Assembly: GCF_023008585.1 (NCBI RefSeq) | Contig: NZ_CP095390.1 | Span: 2,542,001-2,606,000 of the forward strand | DNA: 64,000 nt | Reading direction: 5' to 3' | DNA from: Natribaculum breve | GTDB lineage: Archaea > Halobacteriota > Halobacteria > Halobacteriales > Natrialbaceae | Part shown: in pieces, positions 37,571-46,366 of the stretch | Layout: every line of letters begins with the position of its first letter | Position numbering within the stretch: position 1 is the stretch's first letter | The notes under the pieces: generated by a model | Seen by the model: the letters and a program-made list of their open reading frames with translations, nothing else | Told to the model about the DNA's origin: nothing | The model's database searches: none | Translations under genes and position numbers: made by a program

Positions 37571-37655
37571 CATAACGATGGCTGTGAGTCTGCACCGCCG
37601 CAACCGCACGACGGTCCGCGGTTGCGGCGGCAACCAGTCACAGTCATCGTTATCA
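37571..37655. repeat. family B palindromic repeat, copy 5
   Basis: This 85-bp copy has ends CATAACGATGGCTGTGA and TCACAGTCATCGTTATCA, and an inner stem CCGCCGCAACCGC/GCGGTTGCGGCGG. Its terminal TCA (37653-37655) is the complement of the stop codon of the UbiB-type kinase gene. The palindrome therefore forms the end of that gene. Confidence 0.9.
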
Positions 37656-39221
37656 GGCCGACAACTGACGGCGGACGTACTGGGCCAGGAAACCGACCGC
37701 GAGGACGAGCGCGACCAGTTCGTACGGCCGCTCGTGGAACGTCAGGATCGCCGCCGCGACGAACAACGTTCCAGCGACGACGGCGTAACCGACGCCGCCG
37801 TCCCCGTTCGCGTCGACCGGAGTCGTTCGGACGGCGAGTTCGCCACGCTCGAGTTGGCCGAGAACTCGGTCGAACCGGGCGGGCGTCCCGGCCAGGACAG
37901 GAAGCGACTCGCGGAGGTCGTCGCGCACGTCCTCGAGCAGCGTCTGGAGTTCGCTCTCGATGAAGCCGTAATCGACGAGAAAGTCGCGCGTGACGGCCAG
38001 AAAGTCGAAGTCGGGATCGAGCGAGCGACAGACGCCCTCGCCGACGGTGCCGACGCGGACGAGGAGCATGACGTCCGGCGGGATGCGAAACGGAAAGTCC
38101 CGGAGTCGCTCGAGCAGTTCGGTGATGATCAGCCGCCAGGTGATCTCCGACCGACCTTCGAGGTTCTCGATCACCAGCCGGAGGACGTTCCGGGCGGCGG
38201 TACGGTCGACCGAGGGGTCGAGCACGTCGAGTGCGACGAGCGCGTTCAGCAGGCCGTCGACGTCGCGCCGGACGAGCGTCCGGTAGAGGGTGGCGATGTC
38301 TTCCTGGTCTTTCGGCGTGAGCCGCTGGCTCATCCCGAAGTCGTAGATGACGAGTCGCCCGTCGTCCGTCACGGAGAGGTTCCCCGGGTGGGGGTCGGCG
38401 TGGAAGACGCCGTCGACGAGCCCCATCTTGAGGTACGTCCTGGCGATCAACGTCGCCATCTCGGTCGGATCGACGCCGACGTCGGCCAGGGCGTCCTCGT
38501 CGGTGACCTTCCTGCCGGTGACGAACTCCATCGCGAGCAGCCGTTCCGAGCTCAGCTCCTCGTAGACGTCCGGGACGATCACCCGGTCGTCGTCGGCGAA
38601 GTTCGCGTCGATCTCGCTCATCAGGGTCGCCTCGCGGTCGAAGTCGAGCTCGTCGAGGATGACCGACTCGAAGTCGTCGGCGACGTTCTCGAGCGAGTAC
38701 TGCTGGTGTTCGTCGGCGAAGACGCTGACGATCGGAATCAGCGCGTCGATGACGCGCAGGTCGCGTTCGATCACCGTCTTGATGCCGGGTCGTCTGACCT
38801 TCAGGGCGATGCGCTCGCCGCCGTACTCGACCGTGTAGACGAACGCGAGCGAGCCGCCGGCGACCGTCTCGAGCGTCGAGCGGTCGATGTCGGGGACGTC
38901 GCCGAGTTCCTCCGCGATGACAGTCCGCGGATCGCCGCCGGCACTCTCCGGAACCTCGTCCTGGAGCGTCGAGAAGACCTCGACGTACGTCGGCGGAACG
39001 ATGTCCGGTCGCGTCGAGAGCACCTGCCCCACCTTGATGAACGCCGGGCCGAGCTCGAGCATCGTCTCCGTCATCCGTTCGGCACGCTGGCGGTGGGCCG
39101 ACTCGGGGGTGCGCCGCGGCGGGCCGAACAGCAGGAATCGCCGCCGGTCGCGCAGGAACGCCAGTGCGAACGGGAGAAACCGGGCGACGACCTGGACGTA
39201 ACGGCGGTAGAACCCCCTCAT
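37653..39221 (-). CDS. UbiB/AarF/ABC1-family protein kinase-like protein
   Basis: This 522-residue atypical kinase has the family's extended KxGQ motif in GPAFIKVGQVLSTRPD (about residues 59-74), a glycine/alanine loop AGGSLAFVYTV, the lysine in ALKVRRPG, the catalytic FHADPHPGN and the metal-binding IYDFGMSQRL. Two hydrophobic helices at the C-terminus (about 475-492 and 500-516) anchor it in the membrane. Homologues support quinone or isoprenoid lipid metabolism, but direct substrates are not known. Its stop codon is part of repeat B copy 5. Confidence 0.9.
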   Translation of the reverse strand: MRGFYRRYVQVVARFLPFALAFLRDRRRFLLFGPPRRTPESAHRQRAERMTETMLELGPAFIKVGQVLSTRPDIVPPTYVEVFSTLQDEVPESAGGDPRTVIAEELGDVPDIDRSTLETVAGGSLAFVYTVEYGGERIALKVRRPGIKTVIERDLRVIDALIPIVSVFADEHQQYSLENVADDFESVILDELDFDREATLMSEIDANFADDDRVIVPDVYEELSSERLLAMEFVTGRKVTDEDALADVGVDPTEMATLIARTYLKMGLVDGVFHADPHPGNLSVTDDGRLVIYDFGMSQRLTPKDQEDIATLYRTLVRRDVDGLLNALVALDVLDPSVDRTAARNVLRLVIENLEGRSEITWRLIITELLERLRDFPFRIPPDVMLLVRVGTVGEGVCRSLDPDFDFLAVTRDFLVDYGFIESELQTLLEDVRDDLRESLPVLAGTPARFDRVLGQLERGELAVRTTPVDANGDGGVGYAVVAGTLFVAAAILTFHERPYELVALVLAVGFLAQYVRRQLSA

Positions 39222-39397
39222 CGGCGGCGGGTGAACCTGAGAGCGGTGAACGGACCGTGCATGTACCACGCGTTCGAACGGTCGACACAAATACGTGACT
39301 GGAACGACTCCGTCGGGAGCGACGCGGCGGTCGAGGCGATCGTCGGCCTCGAGTCTCGGGGTGGCTTCTTTACGATCGCCGTGGTACGACCCTCGAG

Positions 39398-40273
39398 ATG
39401 TACGAGACGATCCTCGTTCCAGTCGACGGCAGTTCCGGCGGAGAGGGAGCCATCGCACGGGCGCTCGCGCTCGCTCGAGTCGACGACGCGACCGTCCACG
39501 CGCTCTCGGTCGTCGAGACGGACGACGACCTCGGGGACCTCGACGAAGACCAGCGAGCGGCGGTTCACCGGTCGTCGGAACGACGGGCGCGCGACGCGAA
39601 CGCGGCGGTCGCAGACCTGGCGGCCGACGTTGGCGTCGACGCCGTCCGCGACGTTCGTGAAGGCGTCGCTCACCGGGAAATCCTGGCGTACGCCGACGAG
39701 ATCGACGCCGACCTGATCGCCATGGGAACGCGTGGGGCGACGCCCTCGACGGACGTTCGACTGGGAAGCACGACCGAGCGCGTAATCACGTTCGCGGACG
39801 CACCGGTGCTGTCGGTCCGTCTGGGAACCAGCACCGTCCAGAGCGTCGAGGCCGTCAGGACCGAGCGGGTCGTGGTTCCCGTCGACGGTAGCGACGCCGC
39901 CGAGCGGGCCGCCGAACACGCCCTCGATCTCGCCGAAAACGTCGGCGCCACCGTCGACGTCGTCTACGTGATCGACGAGACGGTCTACGACCTGGAGGAC
40001 GCACCGCGGAGCATCATCGGCCTCCTCCGCGAGGGCGGAGAGAACGCCATCGAGACCGTCGAACTCGAGGCTCGCGACCGCGGGCTCTCGGTGACGGCAG
40101 ACGTGTTACGGGGCGTCCCGGCGACGGAGATTCTCGGCTACGCCGACGGCGTCGACGCCGACGTGATCGTCATGGGAACCCGCGGACGGGCGGCGACGTC
40201 CGACCAGCTGCTCGGCAGCACGACCGCGCGCGTCGTTCGCCGCTCGGACCACCCGGTGTTGACGCTCGGGTGA
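39398..40273 (+). CDS. tandem universal stress protein, both ATP loops intact
   Basis: This 291-residue protein has two USP domains, starting MYETILVPVDGSSGGEGAIA and, at about residue 149, RVVVPVDGSDAAERAAEHAL. Both loops fit Gx2Gx9GS: MGTRGATPSTDVRLGS and MGTRGRAATSDQLLGS. It is the only tandem USP here with two complete sites. A TATA-like TCTTTACG lies about 27 bp before the ATG. It is convergent with the next USP gene, the two stops being about 17 bp apart. Confidence 0.92.
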   Translation: MYETILVPVDGSSGGEGAIARALALARVDDATVHALSVVETDDDLGDLDEDQRAAVHRSSERRARDANAAVADLAADVGVDAVRDVREGVAHREILAYADEIDADLIAMGTRGATPSTDVRLGSTTERVITFADAPVLSVRLGTSTVQSVEAVRTERVVVPVDGSDAAERAAEHALDLAENVGATVDVVYVIDETVYDLEDAPRSIIGLLREGGENAIETVELEARDRGLSVTADVLRGVPATEILGYADGVDADVIVMGTRGRAATSDQLLGSTTARVVRRSDHPVLTLG

Positions 40274-40290
40274 GACACGGTCGATCATTA

Positions 40291-40710
40291 TCAGGCAGTC
40301 AGCACCGGCCGATCTGCCGTTCGAACGACCCGCTCGGCGACGCTGCCGATCTTGCGGTCTCGAGAGTGGCTCTGTCCCTGATAGCCGAGCACGATCAGGT
40401 CGGCGTCGATCTCCTCGGCTCGCTCGTCGATCTTCTCCCAGGGACGGCCGTGACAGATGCTCCACTCGCAGTCGACGCCGACGTTGTCCGCGCGGTCGGC
40501 GAGTTCCGCGAGCAGTTCCTCGCCGCGCTCCTCGAGCTGGTCGAGGACGATCGCGGAGCTACTCAGCGCGGGCTCGCCGTAGCGGTGAGTCTCGACGCAG
40601 TACATCGCGTGGATCTCGGACCCGTAGCGGTCGGCCAACTCGATGGCGTGCTGGACAGCGCGATTCGCGGGATCACTGCCGTCCGTCGGGACGAGAATCG
40701 TGTCGTACAT
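40291..40710 (-). CDS. universal stress protein (paralogue of 40790-41200)
   Basis: This 139-residue USP domain starts MYDTILVPTDGSDPANRAVQ and has an ATP motif LGYQGQSHSRDRKIGS. It has notable similarity to the neighbour at 40790, including the shared ending IGSVAERVVR...RPVLTA, so the two are recent tandem duplicates. The shorter start at 40710 aligns with all other USPs; an ATG 11 codons earlier is possible. AAGCTATATGCCG lies about 33-36 bp before the start, the same promoter sequence as in the neighbour. Confidence 0.92.
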   Translation of the reverse strand: MYDTILVPTDGSDPANRAVQHAIELADRYGSEIHAMYCVETHRYGEPALSSSAIVLDQLEERGEELLAELADRADNVGVDCEWSICHGRPWEKIDERAEEIDADLIVLGYQGQSHSRDRKIGSVAERVVRTADRPVLTA

Positions 40711-40789
40711 CGGAGCGTGACGATACACGCGAAAACGCGGCATATAGCTTATCTCAGGGATCGAAGACGGTGTCGAACTCGAGTATATC

Positions 40790-41200
40790 TCAGGCGGTTA
40801 TCACGGGCCGACCCGCGAACCTGACGACCCGTTCGGCGACGCTGCCGATCTCGCCGCCCGCCGGGGCACCGAGCCCGCGATTGCCGAGCACGATGAGGTC
40901 CGCGTCGATCTCGTCGGCGTAGCCGTCGATCTCCTCGTGTGGTCGGCCGCGTCGCATCTCCGTCGTCACGTCGACGTCCGCCCGCTGGACGACGTCCTCG
41001 AGGACCGACTGGCCCGTCTGCTCGAGGTCCTCGAGGATCGCCTCCGAGTCGCGAAGCGCCGACGATCCGTAGCGTCGCGTGTCGACGACGTACAGCGCGT
41101 GGAGGTCGGCGTCGAACGTCGACGCGAGACTGATCGCGTGTTCGGTCGCGCGGTTTGCCGCGTCGCTGCCGTCGACCGGAACGAGGATCGTGTCGTACAT
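40790..41200 (-). CDS. universal stress protein (paralogue of 40291-40710)
   Basis: This 136-residue USP domain starts MYDTILVPVDGSDAANRATE. The ATP loop is LGNRGLGAPAGGEIGS, which fits Gx2Gx9GS although the middle is unusually rich in Gly, Ala and Pro. The promoter contains the same AAGCTATATGCCG as its downstream paralogue, about 33 bp before the ATG. Duplication therefore seems to have included the promoter. Repeat A copy 3 lies upstream, after the AMP phosphorylase stop. Confidence 0.92.
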   Translation of the reverse strand: MYDTILVPVDGSDAANRATEHAISLASTFDADLHALYVVDTRRYGSSALRDSEAILEDLEQTGQSVLEDVVQRADVDVTTEMRRGRPHEEIDGYADEIDADLIVLGNRGLGAPAGGEIGSVAERVVRFAGRPVITA

Positions 41201-41282
41201 CTGCCTGGATTCCCACCACCGACGGCGGCATATAGCTTGTGGCGCGGCCGACAGGGTGCGTTCGGTGGGTGCGCGCTACCTG

Positions 41283-41362
41283 ATACTGCCGGACGTAAGT
41301 CGTGAAAGATTCTCGCCGTCCCGGGGTGGCGAGAATCTTCACACAGTTACGTCCGATAGTAT
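41283..41362. repeat. family A palindromic repeat, copy 3
   Basis: This 80-bp palindrome matches copy 1 base for base in the stems and loop as far as read. It lies 34 bp beyond the stop codon of the AMP phosphorylase gene on the minus strand and about 80 bp before the start of the next USP gene. The position suits a terminator hairpin. Confidence 0.9.
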
Positions 41363-41395
41363 GAGGGAACGTCGGTCGGTGGCGAGCACCAGCCC

Positions 41396-42874
41396 TTACC
41401 GGCGTTCGACGAGCGCGTCCGCGCGCGTCCGGATCCGGATCGGCTCGAGTCGCTCGGCGAGCGCGCTCGCCTCCTCGAGTTTGCTGGCCGTCTCGGCGTA
41501 GATCGTGTACAGTTCGTCGCCCGCGTCGACCGGTTCGCCGGCGACGCGGTGGGTCTCGATTCCCGCCCGCTTCTCGCGCGGTGCCCCCGCCCGCCGCGCG
41601 ACGTCGCTGAGCTGGCGGTTGTCGACCCGCGAGACGAGCCCCGAGCGGTCGGCGTGGACCGTCACCTGCTCCGACCCCGGCTCGAGGTCGTCGACGGTCA
41701 CGTCGGGGTCGCCGCCCTGGGCCGCGATCACCTGCCGGAACCGCTCGAGCGCCCGCCCGGAGTCGAGGATCTCCTCGGCCGACGCGTCGACGCCGCAGTG
41801 CTCGAGCAGGATGTCCGCGAGCCGAATCGACTTCAGCCGCAGGGTCTCGGGGCCGCCGCCCTCGAGGACGGCGAGGACGTCCCGCGCCTCGAGAACGGGG
41901 CCGATACCGTCGCCGATCGGGTCGGAACCGTGGGTGATCGCACAGACGACGTCGACGTCGAGGTGGTCGCCGACGCGCTTGAAGTCGTCGGCGAGTTCCC
42001 GGGCGGCGGGGAGGCTCTCGACTTTCGCCCCCTCGCCGTAGGGGACGTCGATCACGACGTGGGTCGAGCCGGCACTGCGTTTCTTCGAGAGGACCGAGGC
42101 GATGAGCTGTCCGTGAGGATCGATCGACAGCGGGTTTTCCGCGCGGATGATCTCGTCGTCGACCGGCGAGAGGTCGACGCCACCTCCCCAGACGAGACAG
42201 CAGTTCGTCGTCGCGACGATCTCCTCGATCTCGTCGGTGGAAAACTCCACGTCACAGAAGACCTCGACGACGTCCGCCGTCCCGGCCGGCGACGTCACGG
42301 CCCGCGAGGACGTCTTCGGGACCGTGAGCCCGGCCGCGGCGACGATCGGCACCACGATCGGCGTCACGCGGTTGCCCGCGACGCCGCCGATGGAGTGTTT
42401 GTCGGCGACGATCGGCTCGTCCCACTGCAGGCGCTCGCCGACGTCGGTCATCGCCTGCGTCAGGTGTTTCGTCTCCTCGAGCGAGAGCCCGTTCGCGTAG
42501 ACGCTCGAGACGTACGCACCGAGTTCGACGTCAGAGAGCCGGTTCTCGAGGACGTCGCTGACGATCGCCTCGAGTTCGTCGCGCTCGAGTTCGACGTCGT
42601 TGAGCTTCTTGCGGACGTACCGAACCGACCGCGGCGAGCCCGCGAGCGTCACGTCGACGGGCCCGCGGAGGTAGTGGAGCGGTTCGGCCATCCCGATGGT
42701 TCCGGGGGCGACCAGTTCGTCGGTGATCTTGACGATTCCCGTCGTCGCCGCCCCGTCGCGGTGGATTCGGACGCGATCGAGGGGATGGACGCCCAGGTCG
42801 TCGGCGTCGACGGTGTTCAACAGCACCGTCGGCTGGCTCGTCCCGATGTCGATCGCGGCGGCCTCGAGTTGCAT
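41396..42874 (-). CDS. deoA: AMP phosphorylase
   Basis: This 492-residue enzyme is of the archaeal AMP phosphorylase (thymidine-phosphorylase-like) family. It converts AMP and phosphate to adenine and ribose 1,5-bisphosphate. The archaeal-only N-terminal domain (about 1-85) contains LGVHPLDRVRIHRDG. The core follows with VADKHSIGGVAGNRVTPIVV (about 170-189), KTSSRAVTSPAGTADVVEV and KKRSAGSTHVVIDVPYG. In archaea the pathway continues through ribose-1,5-bisphosphate isomerase and form III RuBisCO, neither of which is in this window. Its place among AMP-sensing CBS and USP genes fits adenine-nucleotide control. Confidence 0.93.
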   Translation of the reverse strand: MQLEAAAIDIGTSQPTVLLNTVDADDLGVHPLDRVRIHRDGAATTGIVKITDELVAPGTIGMAEPLHYLRGPVDVTLAGSPRSVRYVRKKLNDVELERDELEAIVSDVLENRLSDVELGAYVSSVYANGLSLEETKHLTQAMTDVGERLQWDEPIVADKHSIGGVAGNRVTPIVVPIVAAAGLTVPKTSSRAVTSPAGTADVVEVFCDVEFSTDEIEEIVATTNCCLVWGGGVDLSPVDDEIIRAENPLSIDPHGQLIASVLSKKRSAGSTHVVIDVPYGEGAKVESLPAARELADDFKRVGDHLDVDVVCAITHGSDPIGDGIGPVLEARDVLAVLEGGGPETLRLKSIRLADILLEHCGVDASAEEILDSGRALERFRQVIAAQGGDPDVTVDDLEPGSEQVTVHADRSGLVSRVDNRQLSDVARRAGAPREKRAGIETHRVAGEPVDAGDELYTIYAETASKLEEASALAERLEPIRIRTRADALVERR

Positions 42875-42919
42875 TCGTGTCTCCCGGTCGGATCGGAGCG
42901 GCCAAAACGGTGCTGGTGG

Positions 42920-43555
42920 TCAGCGCCGGTCGATCGTGGCGATCCGGGCGTCGCCGCTCGGTCGGTCGACGTGGACGTTGAACGTCCGGTCGTCGCCTTC
43001 CGCACGGACGATCCAGTAGCCGGCCTGTTCGTACGGTTCCTCGACGATCGTCACGTCCTCGTGGTCCGCCTCGGCGAGCGCGTCGCGTGCGGCGTCGATC
43101 GCCGCGTCGGCGCTCTGGATCGCGGGGGCCGCCTCGGTCGCACGCGTCACCAGCACCGAGCAGTCGGCGCTGCGCACCACGCGTTCGGTGACGCTGCCGA
43201 TCAGGTACCGGTCGAGCCCGCGGCGACCGTGGGTCCCCATGGCGATCAGGTCGACGTCGTGTGCGCCGGCGTACTCGAGGATGCGCTCGTGGGGGTCGCC
43301 CTCCTCGACGACGGTGACGGTCTCGACGCCTTCCGGGGCCTCCTCGGCGATTTCGCTCGTGAGTTCCTCGCCGCTCTCGCGGACCGACTCGACGACGGGT
43401 TCCGTCGACAGGCTCAACGGCGTGTTCACGTCGACGTCGACGACGAACAGGACGTGGACGGTCGCGCCGAACCGCTCTGCGATCTCGTAGGCCTGCGAGA
43501 CGGCCGATTCGGCGGCTTCGCTCCCGTCGGTCGGCACCAGGATAGTTCGGTACAT
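42920..43555 (-). CDS. universal stress protein with a C-terminal PepSY-like extension
   Basis: This 211-residue protein has a canonical USP domain at residues 1-140 (MYRTILVPTDGSEAAESAVS, ATP loop MGTHGRRGLDRYLIGS). A tail of about 70 residues follows with AAIDAARDALAEADHEDVTI and GYWIVRAEGDDRTFNVHVD, resembling a PepSY-type or small haloarchaeal alpha-beta domain. This fusion is unlike the other USPs here. An upstream in-frame ATG at 43582 (MSLDVEFPR) is possible and better spaced from the TATA-like AGTTTATTTC near 43618. The AMP phosphorylase gene is 45 bp downstream and may be co-transcribed. Confidence 0.88.
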   Translation of the reverse strand: MYRTILVPTDGSEAAESAVSQAYEIAERFGATVHVLFVVDVDVNTPLSLSTEPVVESVRESGEELTSEIAEEAPEGVETVTVVEEGDPHERILEYAGAHDVDLIAMGTHGRRGLDRYLIGSVTERVVRSADCSVLVTRATEAAPAIQSADAAIDAARDALAEADHEDVTIVEEPYEQAGYWIVRAEGDDRTFNVHVDRPSGDARIATIDRR

Positions 43556-43632
43556 ACGCGGAAATTCGACGTCGAGTGACATTACTCCACCCGAACGTTC
43601 AGCCACCAGTGACGAGAAATAAACTGGAACGA

Positions 43633-44619
43633 TCAGTCCGAGGCGACGGTTCCGTCGACGGATTCGACGTCGGCCGGCGGATTCGCGGCGAAGTAACTCG
43701 CGAGCGCGGGGCCGCTGACGTTGTGCCAGACGCTGAACAGCGCCGGGATGAGCGCCGCCTCGGGGCTGAAGAAGCTCACCGCGAGCGCGACGGCGAGCCC
43801 GCTGTTTTGCAGGCCGACCTCGAAGGCGCACGTCCGCGCGCGGTCTTCCGCCATGCTGGTCGCCCGGCCGACGGCGTAGCCAGAGCCGAGTCCGATCCCG
43901 TTGTGGAGGACGACCGCGACGAAGACGAGCGGTGCCGCCGTGAGGATGTTGTCCACGTTCAGACCGACGACCGCGGCGACGATCGCCACGATCGCAGCGA
44001 CGCTGATCGTCGGGAAGACGTCGAGGCCGACGTCGGCGACGCGAGGCGCGTACCGATCGAGCACGTAGCGGATCGCGAAGCCGAGGACGACGGGAACGAT
44101 GACGATCTGGACGATCGAGGTGAACATCTCGGCGAACGTCACCTGCAACTGCTCGCCGAGGACGAAGAGGACCCACGCCGGCATGACGATCGGTGCCGCG
44201 AGCGTCGTCACGGTCGTGATCGCGACCGACAGCGCGACGTCACCCTTCCCGAGGTACGTCATGACGTTCGAGGCCGTCCCGCCGGGTGCCGCGCCGACGA
44301 GGACGAGGCCGACCCCGAGCGCCGGCGGAAGCCCCATGACGGCGACGAGTGCCCACGCCGCCAGCGGCATGATCAGCCACTGTGCGACCGCGCCGATCGC
44401 GACGTCCCGCGGTCGGTCGATCAACCGCCTGAAGTCGGCGGGCTCGAGCGTCAGTCCCATCCCCAGCATGATCAGCCCGAGCAGCGGACTGATGTAGTCG
44501 CCGATCGGCGTGAACGTCGTCGGCGAGTAGAGCGCGAGCGCCGAGAAGAGCAGTACCCAGACGACGAAGTACTTGCTCGCGACGCGGCTGACGGTCCGCA
44601 CGCGGTCGACGGTGCTCAT
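43633..44619 (-). CDS. bile acid:sodium symporter family (BASS) transporter
   Basis: This 328-residue membrane protein has about nine to ten helices. The family features are LLGLIMLGMGLTLEPADFRR (about residues 46-65), a Pro/Gly-rich crossing helix VLVGAAPGGTASNVMTYLGK and the second crossover FEVGLQNSGLAVALA. It is related to bacterial sodium-dependent YocS/pantothenate-type transporters. The solute is not known. The start at 44619 places the first helix (YFVVWVLLFSALALY) near the N-terminus. It is expressed from the minus strand just upstream of the USP/AMP phosphorylase pair. Confidence 0.9.
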   Translation of the reverse strand: MSTVDRVRTVSRVASKYFVVWVLLFSALALYSPTTFTPIGDYISPLLGLIMLGMGLTLEPADFRRLIDRPRDVAIGAVAQWLIMPLAAWALVAVMGLPPALGVGLVLVGAAPGGTASNVMTYLGKGDVALSVAITTVTTLAAPIVMPAWVLFVLGEQLQVTFAEMFTSIVQIVIVPVVLGFAIRYVLDRYAPRVADVGLDVFPTISVAAIVAIVAAVVGLNVDNILTAAPLVFVAVVLHNGIGLGSGYAVGRATSMAEDRARTCAFEVGLQNSGLAVALAVSFFSPEAALIPALFSVWHNVSGPALASYFAANPPADVESVDGTVASD

Positions 44620-44778
44620 CGTCTCCCCTCCCTGATTCGCAGTGCCATAGTCACTCTCCGGGAGGGGTGACGGCGACAAAAACGTCAGTACCGCGGACAA
44701 ACCTGCCGAACACGGACCTCGTCGACCCGCACACTCGAGGTTCGGCCGTGCGACCGGGAGTCGACCTCGAGTGCGGCC

Positions 44779-44864
44779 TCACAACGATAGCTGTGAGTCT
44801 GTACCGACGCAACCGCGACCCGTCTTGCGGTTGCGTCGGTAACCAGTCACAGCCATCATTATCA
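44779..44864. repeat. family B palindromic repeat, copy 6
   Basis: This copy of about 86 bp has ends TCACAACGATAGCTGTGA and TCACAGCCATCATTATCA, and an inner stem CCGACGCAACCGC/GCGGTTGCGTCGG. The paired arms have covarying bases relative to copy 5: CCGACGC matches GCGTCGG, whereas copy 5 has CCGCCGC and GCGGCGG. Its final TCA is the complement of the stop codon of the YqjF-like gene. Confidence 0.9.
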
Positions 44865-45554
44865 CCGAAACCGCCGGTTTCGCGATGACGTGACGTCCAC
44901 GCCCCGGCTGTAGTAACAGACGGGGCTCCCCTCGGGTGTCTCGAACCCGTTGGCCCGAAAGAGCGTGTTTTCGGCGAACGTGACCGTCGCCTCCTGGAGC
45001 GGCCAGGGGTCGTGGTGAACGTCGGCGTACCGTATCGAACCGTCGCGGCCCTCGGTGTAGTACCGGTACCGCTCCGTCAGGAACTCGGCCAGCGAGCCAC
45101 TCGAGGGGGTAAACGGCTCGCCGACGGGTTCGTACGTCGCGTCGAATCGGACCGATCGTGCGCCCGGATGCCGGCGCTCGCTCGCGAAACCGACACACCC
45201 CGCGCGTTCCCGAAACTGGATCCGAGCGTAGTAGTACGGCAAGTCGTGGAAGAGCCGCGCTCCCGCGACGCCGAACAACCCCTCGGCGTCGAGGCTGAAG
45301 AAGTAGATGCCCGGTTCCCCGTCACACCGCACGTACGTCCGGAGGTTCAGCTCCGGGAGGTCGAAGCCGACCGCCGCGGTGAGTCCGCGCGGGCGAACGT
45401 CGACGTTGAGATAGGGGACGACCGACAGCCACGCTCGCCCGTCGTACTCGTCGACAGAGAGCGCGTCGGGGAGGTGAGTCTCGAGGTCGTCGGGATCGAC
45501 CGGCCAGCTGGCGAACAGCAGGTGTCGCCAGCCCATCGCGATCGGAAGAACCAT
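44862..45554 (-). CDS. YqjF/DUF2071-family protein
   Basis: This 230-residue protein starts MVLPIAMGWRHLLFASWPVD; an internal ATG at 45536 (MGWRHL) is an alternative start. Conserved family segments are LPDALSVDEYDGRAWLSVVP, PELNLRTYVRCDGEPGIYFF and LPYYYARIQF. The closing part has HHDPWPLQEATVTF. The function is unknown. The stop codon is provided by repeat B copy 6. Confidence 0.82.
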   Translation of the reverse strand: MVLPIAMGWRHLLFASWPVDPDDLETHLPDALSVDEYDGRAWLSVVPYLNVDVRPRGLTAAVGFDLPELNLRTYVRCDGEPGIYFFSLDAEGLFGVAGARLFHDLPYYYARIQFRERAGCVGFASERRHPGARSVRFDATYEPVGEPFTPSSGSLAEFLTERYRYYTEGRDGSIRYADVHHDPWPLQEATVTFAENTLFRANGFETPEGSPVCYYSRGVDVTSSRNRRFR

Positions 45555-45671
45555 GCCGGCGCTAGGGCCGCGACCGGCGAAAAGGTGTGGCTCGAGGAAC
45601 AGCGCTCCGGAAGGAGACGACGGTCGCGTCCGGCTCGCTCGAGCGCGCTCGGTTCGTCCCGTCGCGGCCGG

Positions 45672-45905
45672 TCACTCCCGGTCCCGGTCGGTGTCCCGCC
45701 AGTCACACTCCGTGCACTTCCAGCCGGTGACGAATGCGGTGACGGAGGGCATGTAGCCGACCGTCAGCACGTCTCCGCCACAGTCGGGACACTCCCGATC
45801 TGCGTCTTCGATAGCGTCGGCTTCCAGCACCGACTCGCCCTCGACGAGTTCCGCGAGCGACTCGGGCGTGACCATTCGCCCCTGGACGACGCGATTTTTC
45901 GACAT
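45672..45905 (-). CDS. small zinc-ribbon protein (DUF5795-like)
   Basis: This 77-residue protein starts MSKNRVVQGRMVTPESLAEL. A zinc ribbon is formed by CPDCGGDVL and CTECDW, separated by VGYMPSVTAFVTGWK. I recognise a conserved haloarchaeal family that I believe is DUF5795, with no assigned function. It lies 118 bp beyond the YqjF-like gene's start and is followed upstream by the pterin dehydratase gene, all on the minus strand. Confidence 0.75.
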   Translation of the reverse strand: MSKNRVVQGRMVTPESLAELVEGESVLEADAIEDADRECPDCGGDVLTVGYMPSVTAFVTGWKCTECDWRDTDRDRE

Positions 45906-45956
45906 GGACGCACTACACGAGGGTGGCCCCTAACGGTTACGACAGCCTCGAGGTGG

Positions 45957-46313
45957 TCACTCCGGGGCGTACTGCTCGTGGATGCGATCCATTCGAGCCG
46001 CCATCACGAAGTCGGTCTCGAACAGGCCGTCGATCTTGTGCGTCCACATCTCGACGACGACCTCGCCCCACGAGAGGTGGACGTCCGGGTGGTGCCACTC
46101 CTCCTCGGCGAGTTCGCCGATCTCCTTCGTGAACTCGAGTGCGTCCCGGAAGTCCTCGAACGCGTAGGTTCCCTCGAGGTGGTGTTCGTCGACGACGTCC
46201 CAGACGTCCGTGTCGATCTGCTCGTAGAGGGCGTCGAGTTCATCGCCCTCGAGAGGGTCGTCGTCGGTCGTACAGGCGATACACTCCCGATCCGCGAGTT
46301 CGGCATCGGACAT
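45957..46313 (-). CDS. phhB: pterin-4a-carbinolamine dehydratase
   Basis: This small enzyme dehydrates 4a-hydroxytetrahydrobiopterin, the by-product of aromatic amino-acid hydroxylases, and may act on related pterins in archaea. The 118-residue protein has the signature [20 protein letters not shown] followed by [12 protein letters not shown], which supplies the three catalytic histidines and the final aspartate. An N-terminal addition with [17 protein letters not shown] carries a CxxC, commonly seen in haloarchaeal members. No hydroxylase gene is nearby. Confidence 0.9.
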   Translation of the reverse strand: MSDAELADRECIACTTDDDPLEGDELDALYEQIDTDVWDVVDEHHLEGTYAFEDFRDALEFTKEIGELAEEEWHHPDVHLSWGEVVVEMWTHKIDGLFETDFVMAARMDRIHEQYAPE

Positions 46314-46366
46314 GTGCTAGCGTATGGAACGGCGAGGCTTGTGCGTTTCCGGTGGACGGTTCGTCG

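Noticed and set aside
37578..37655. Small peptides of the MAVSLYRRNR or MAVTGYRRNR type in several intergenic regions
   Set aside because: They are translations of the family B palindromes and recur because the DNA repeats, not because of protein conservation.
37036..39288. A 750-codon minus-strand frame overlapping the UbiB-type kinase and the FMN-type gene
   Set aside because: It crosses two good genes in another frame and is arginine/proline-rich, with no conserved segments.
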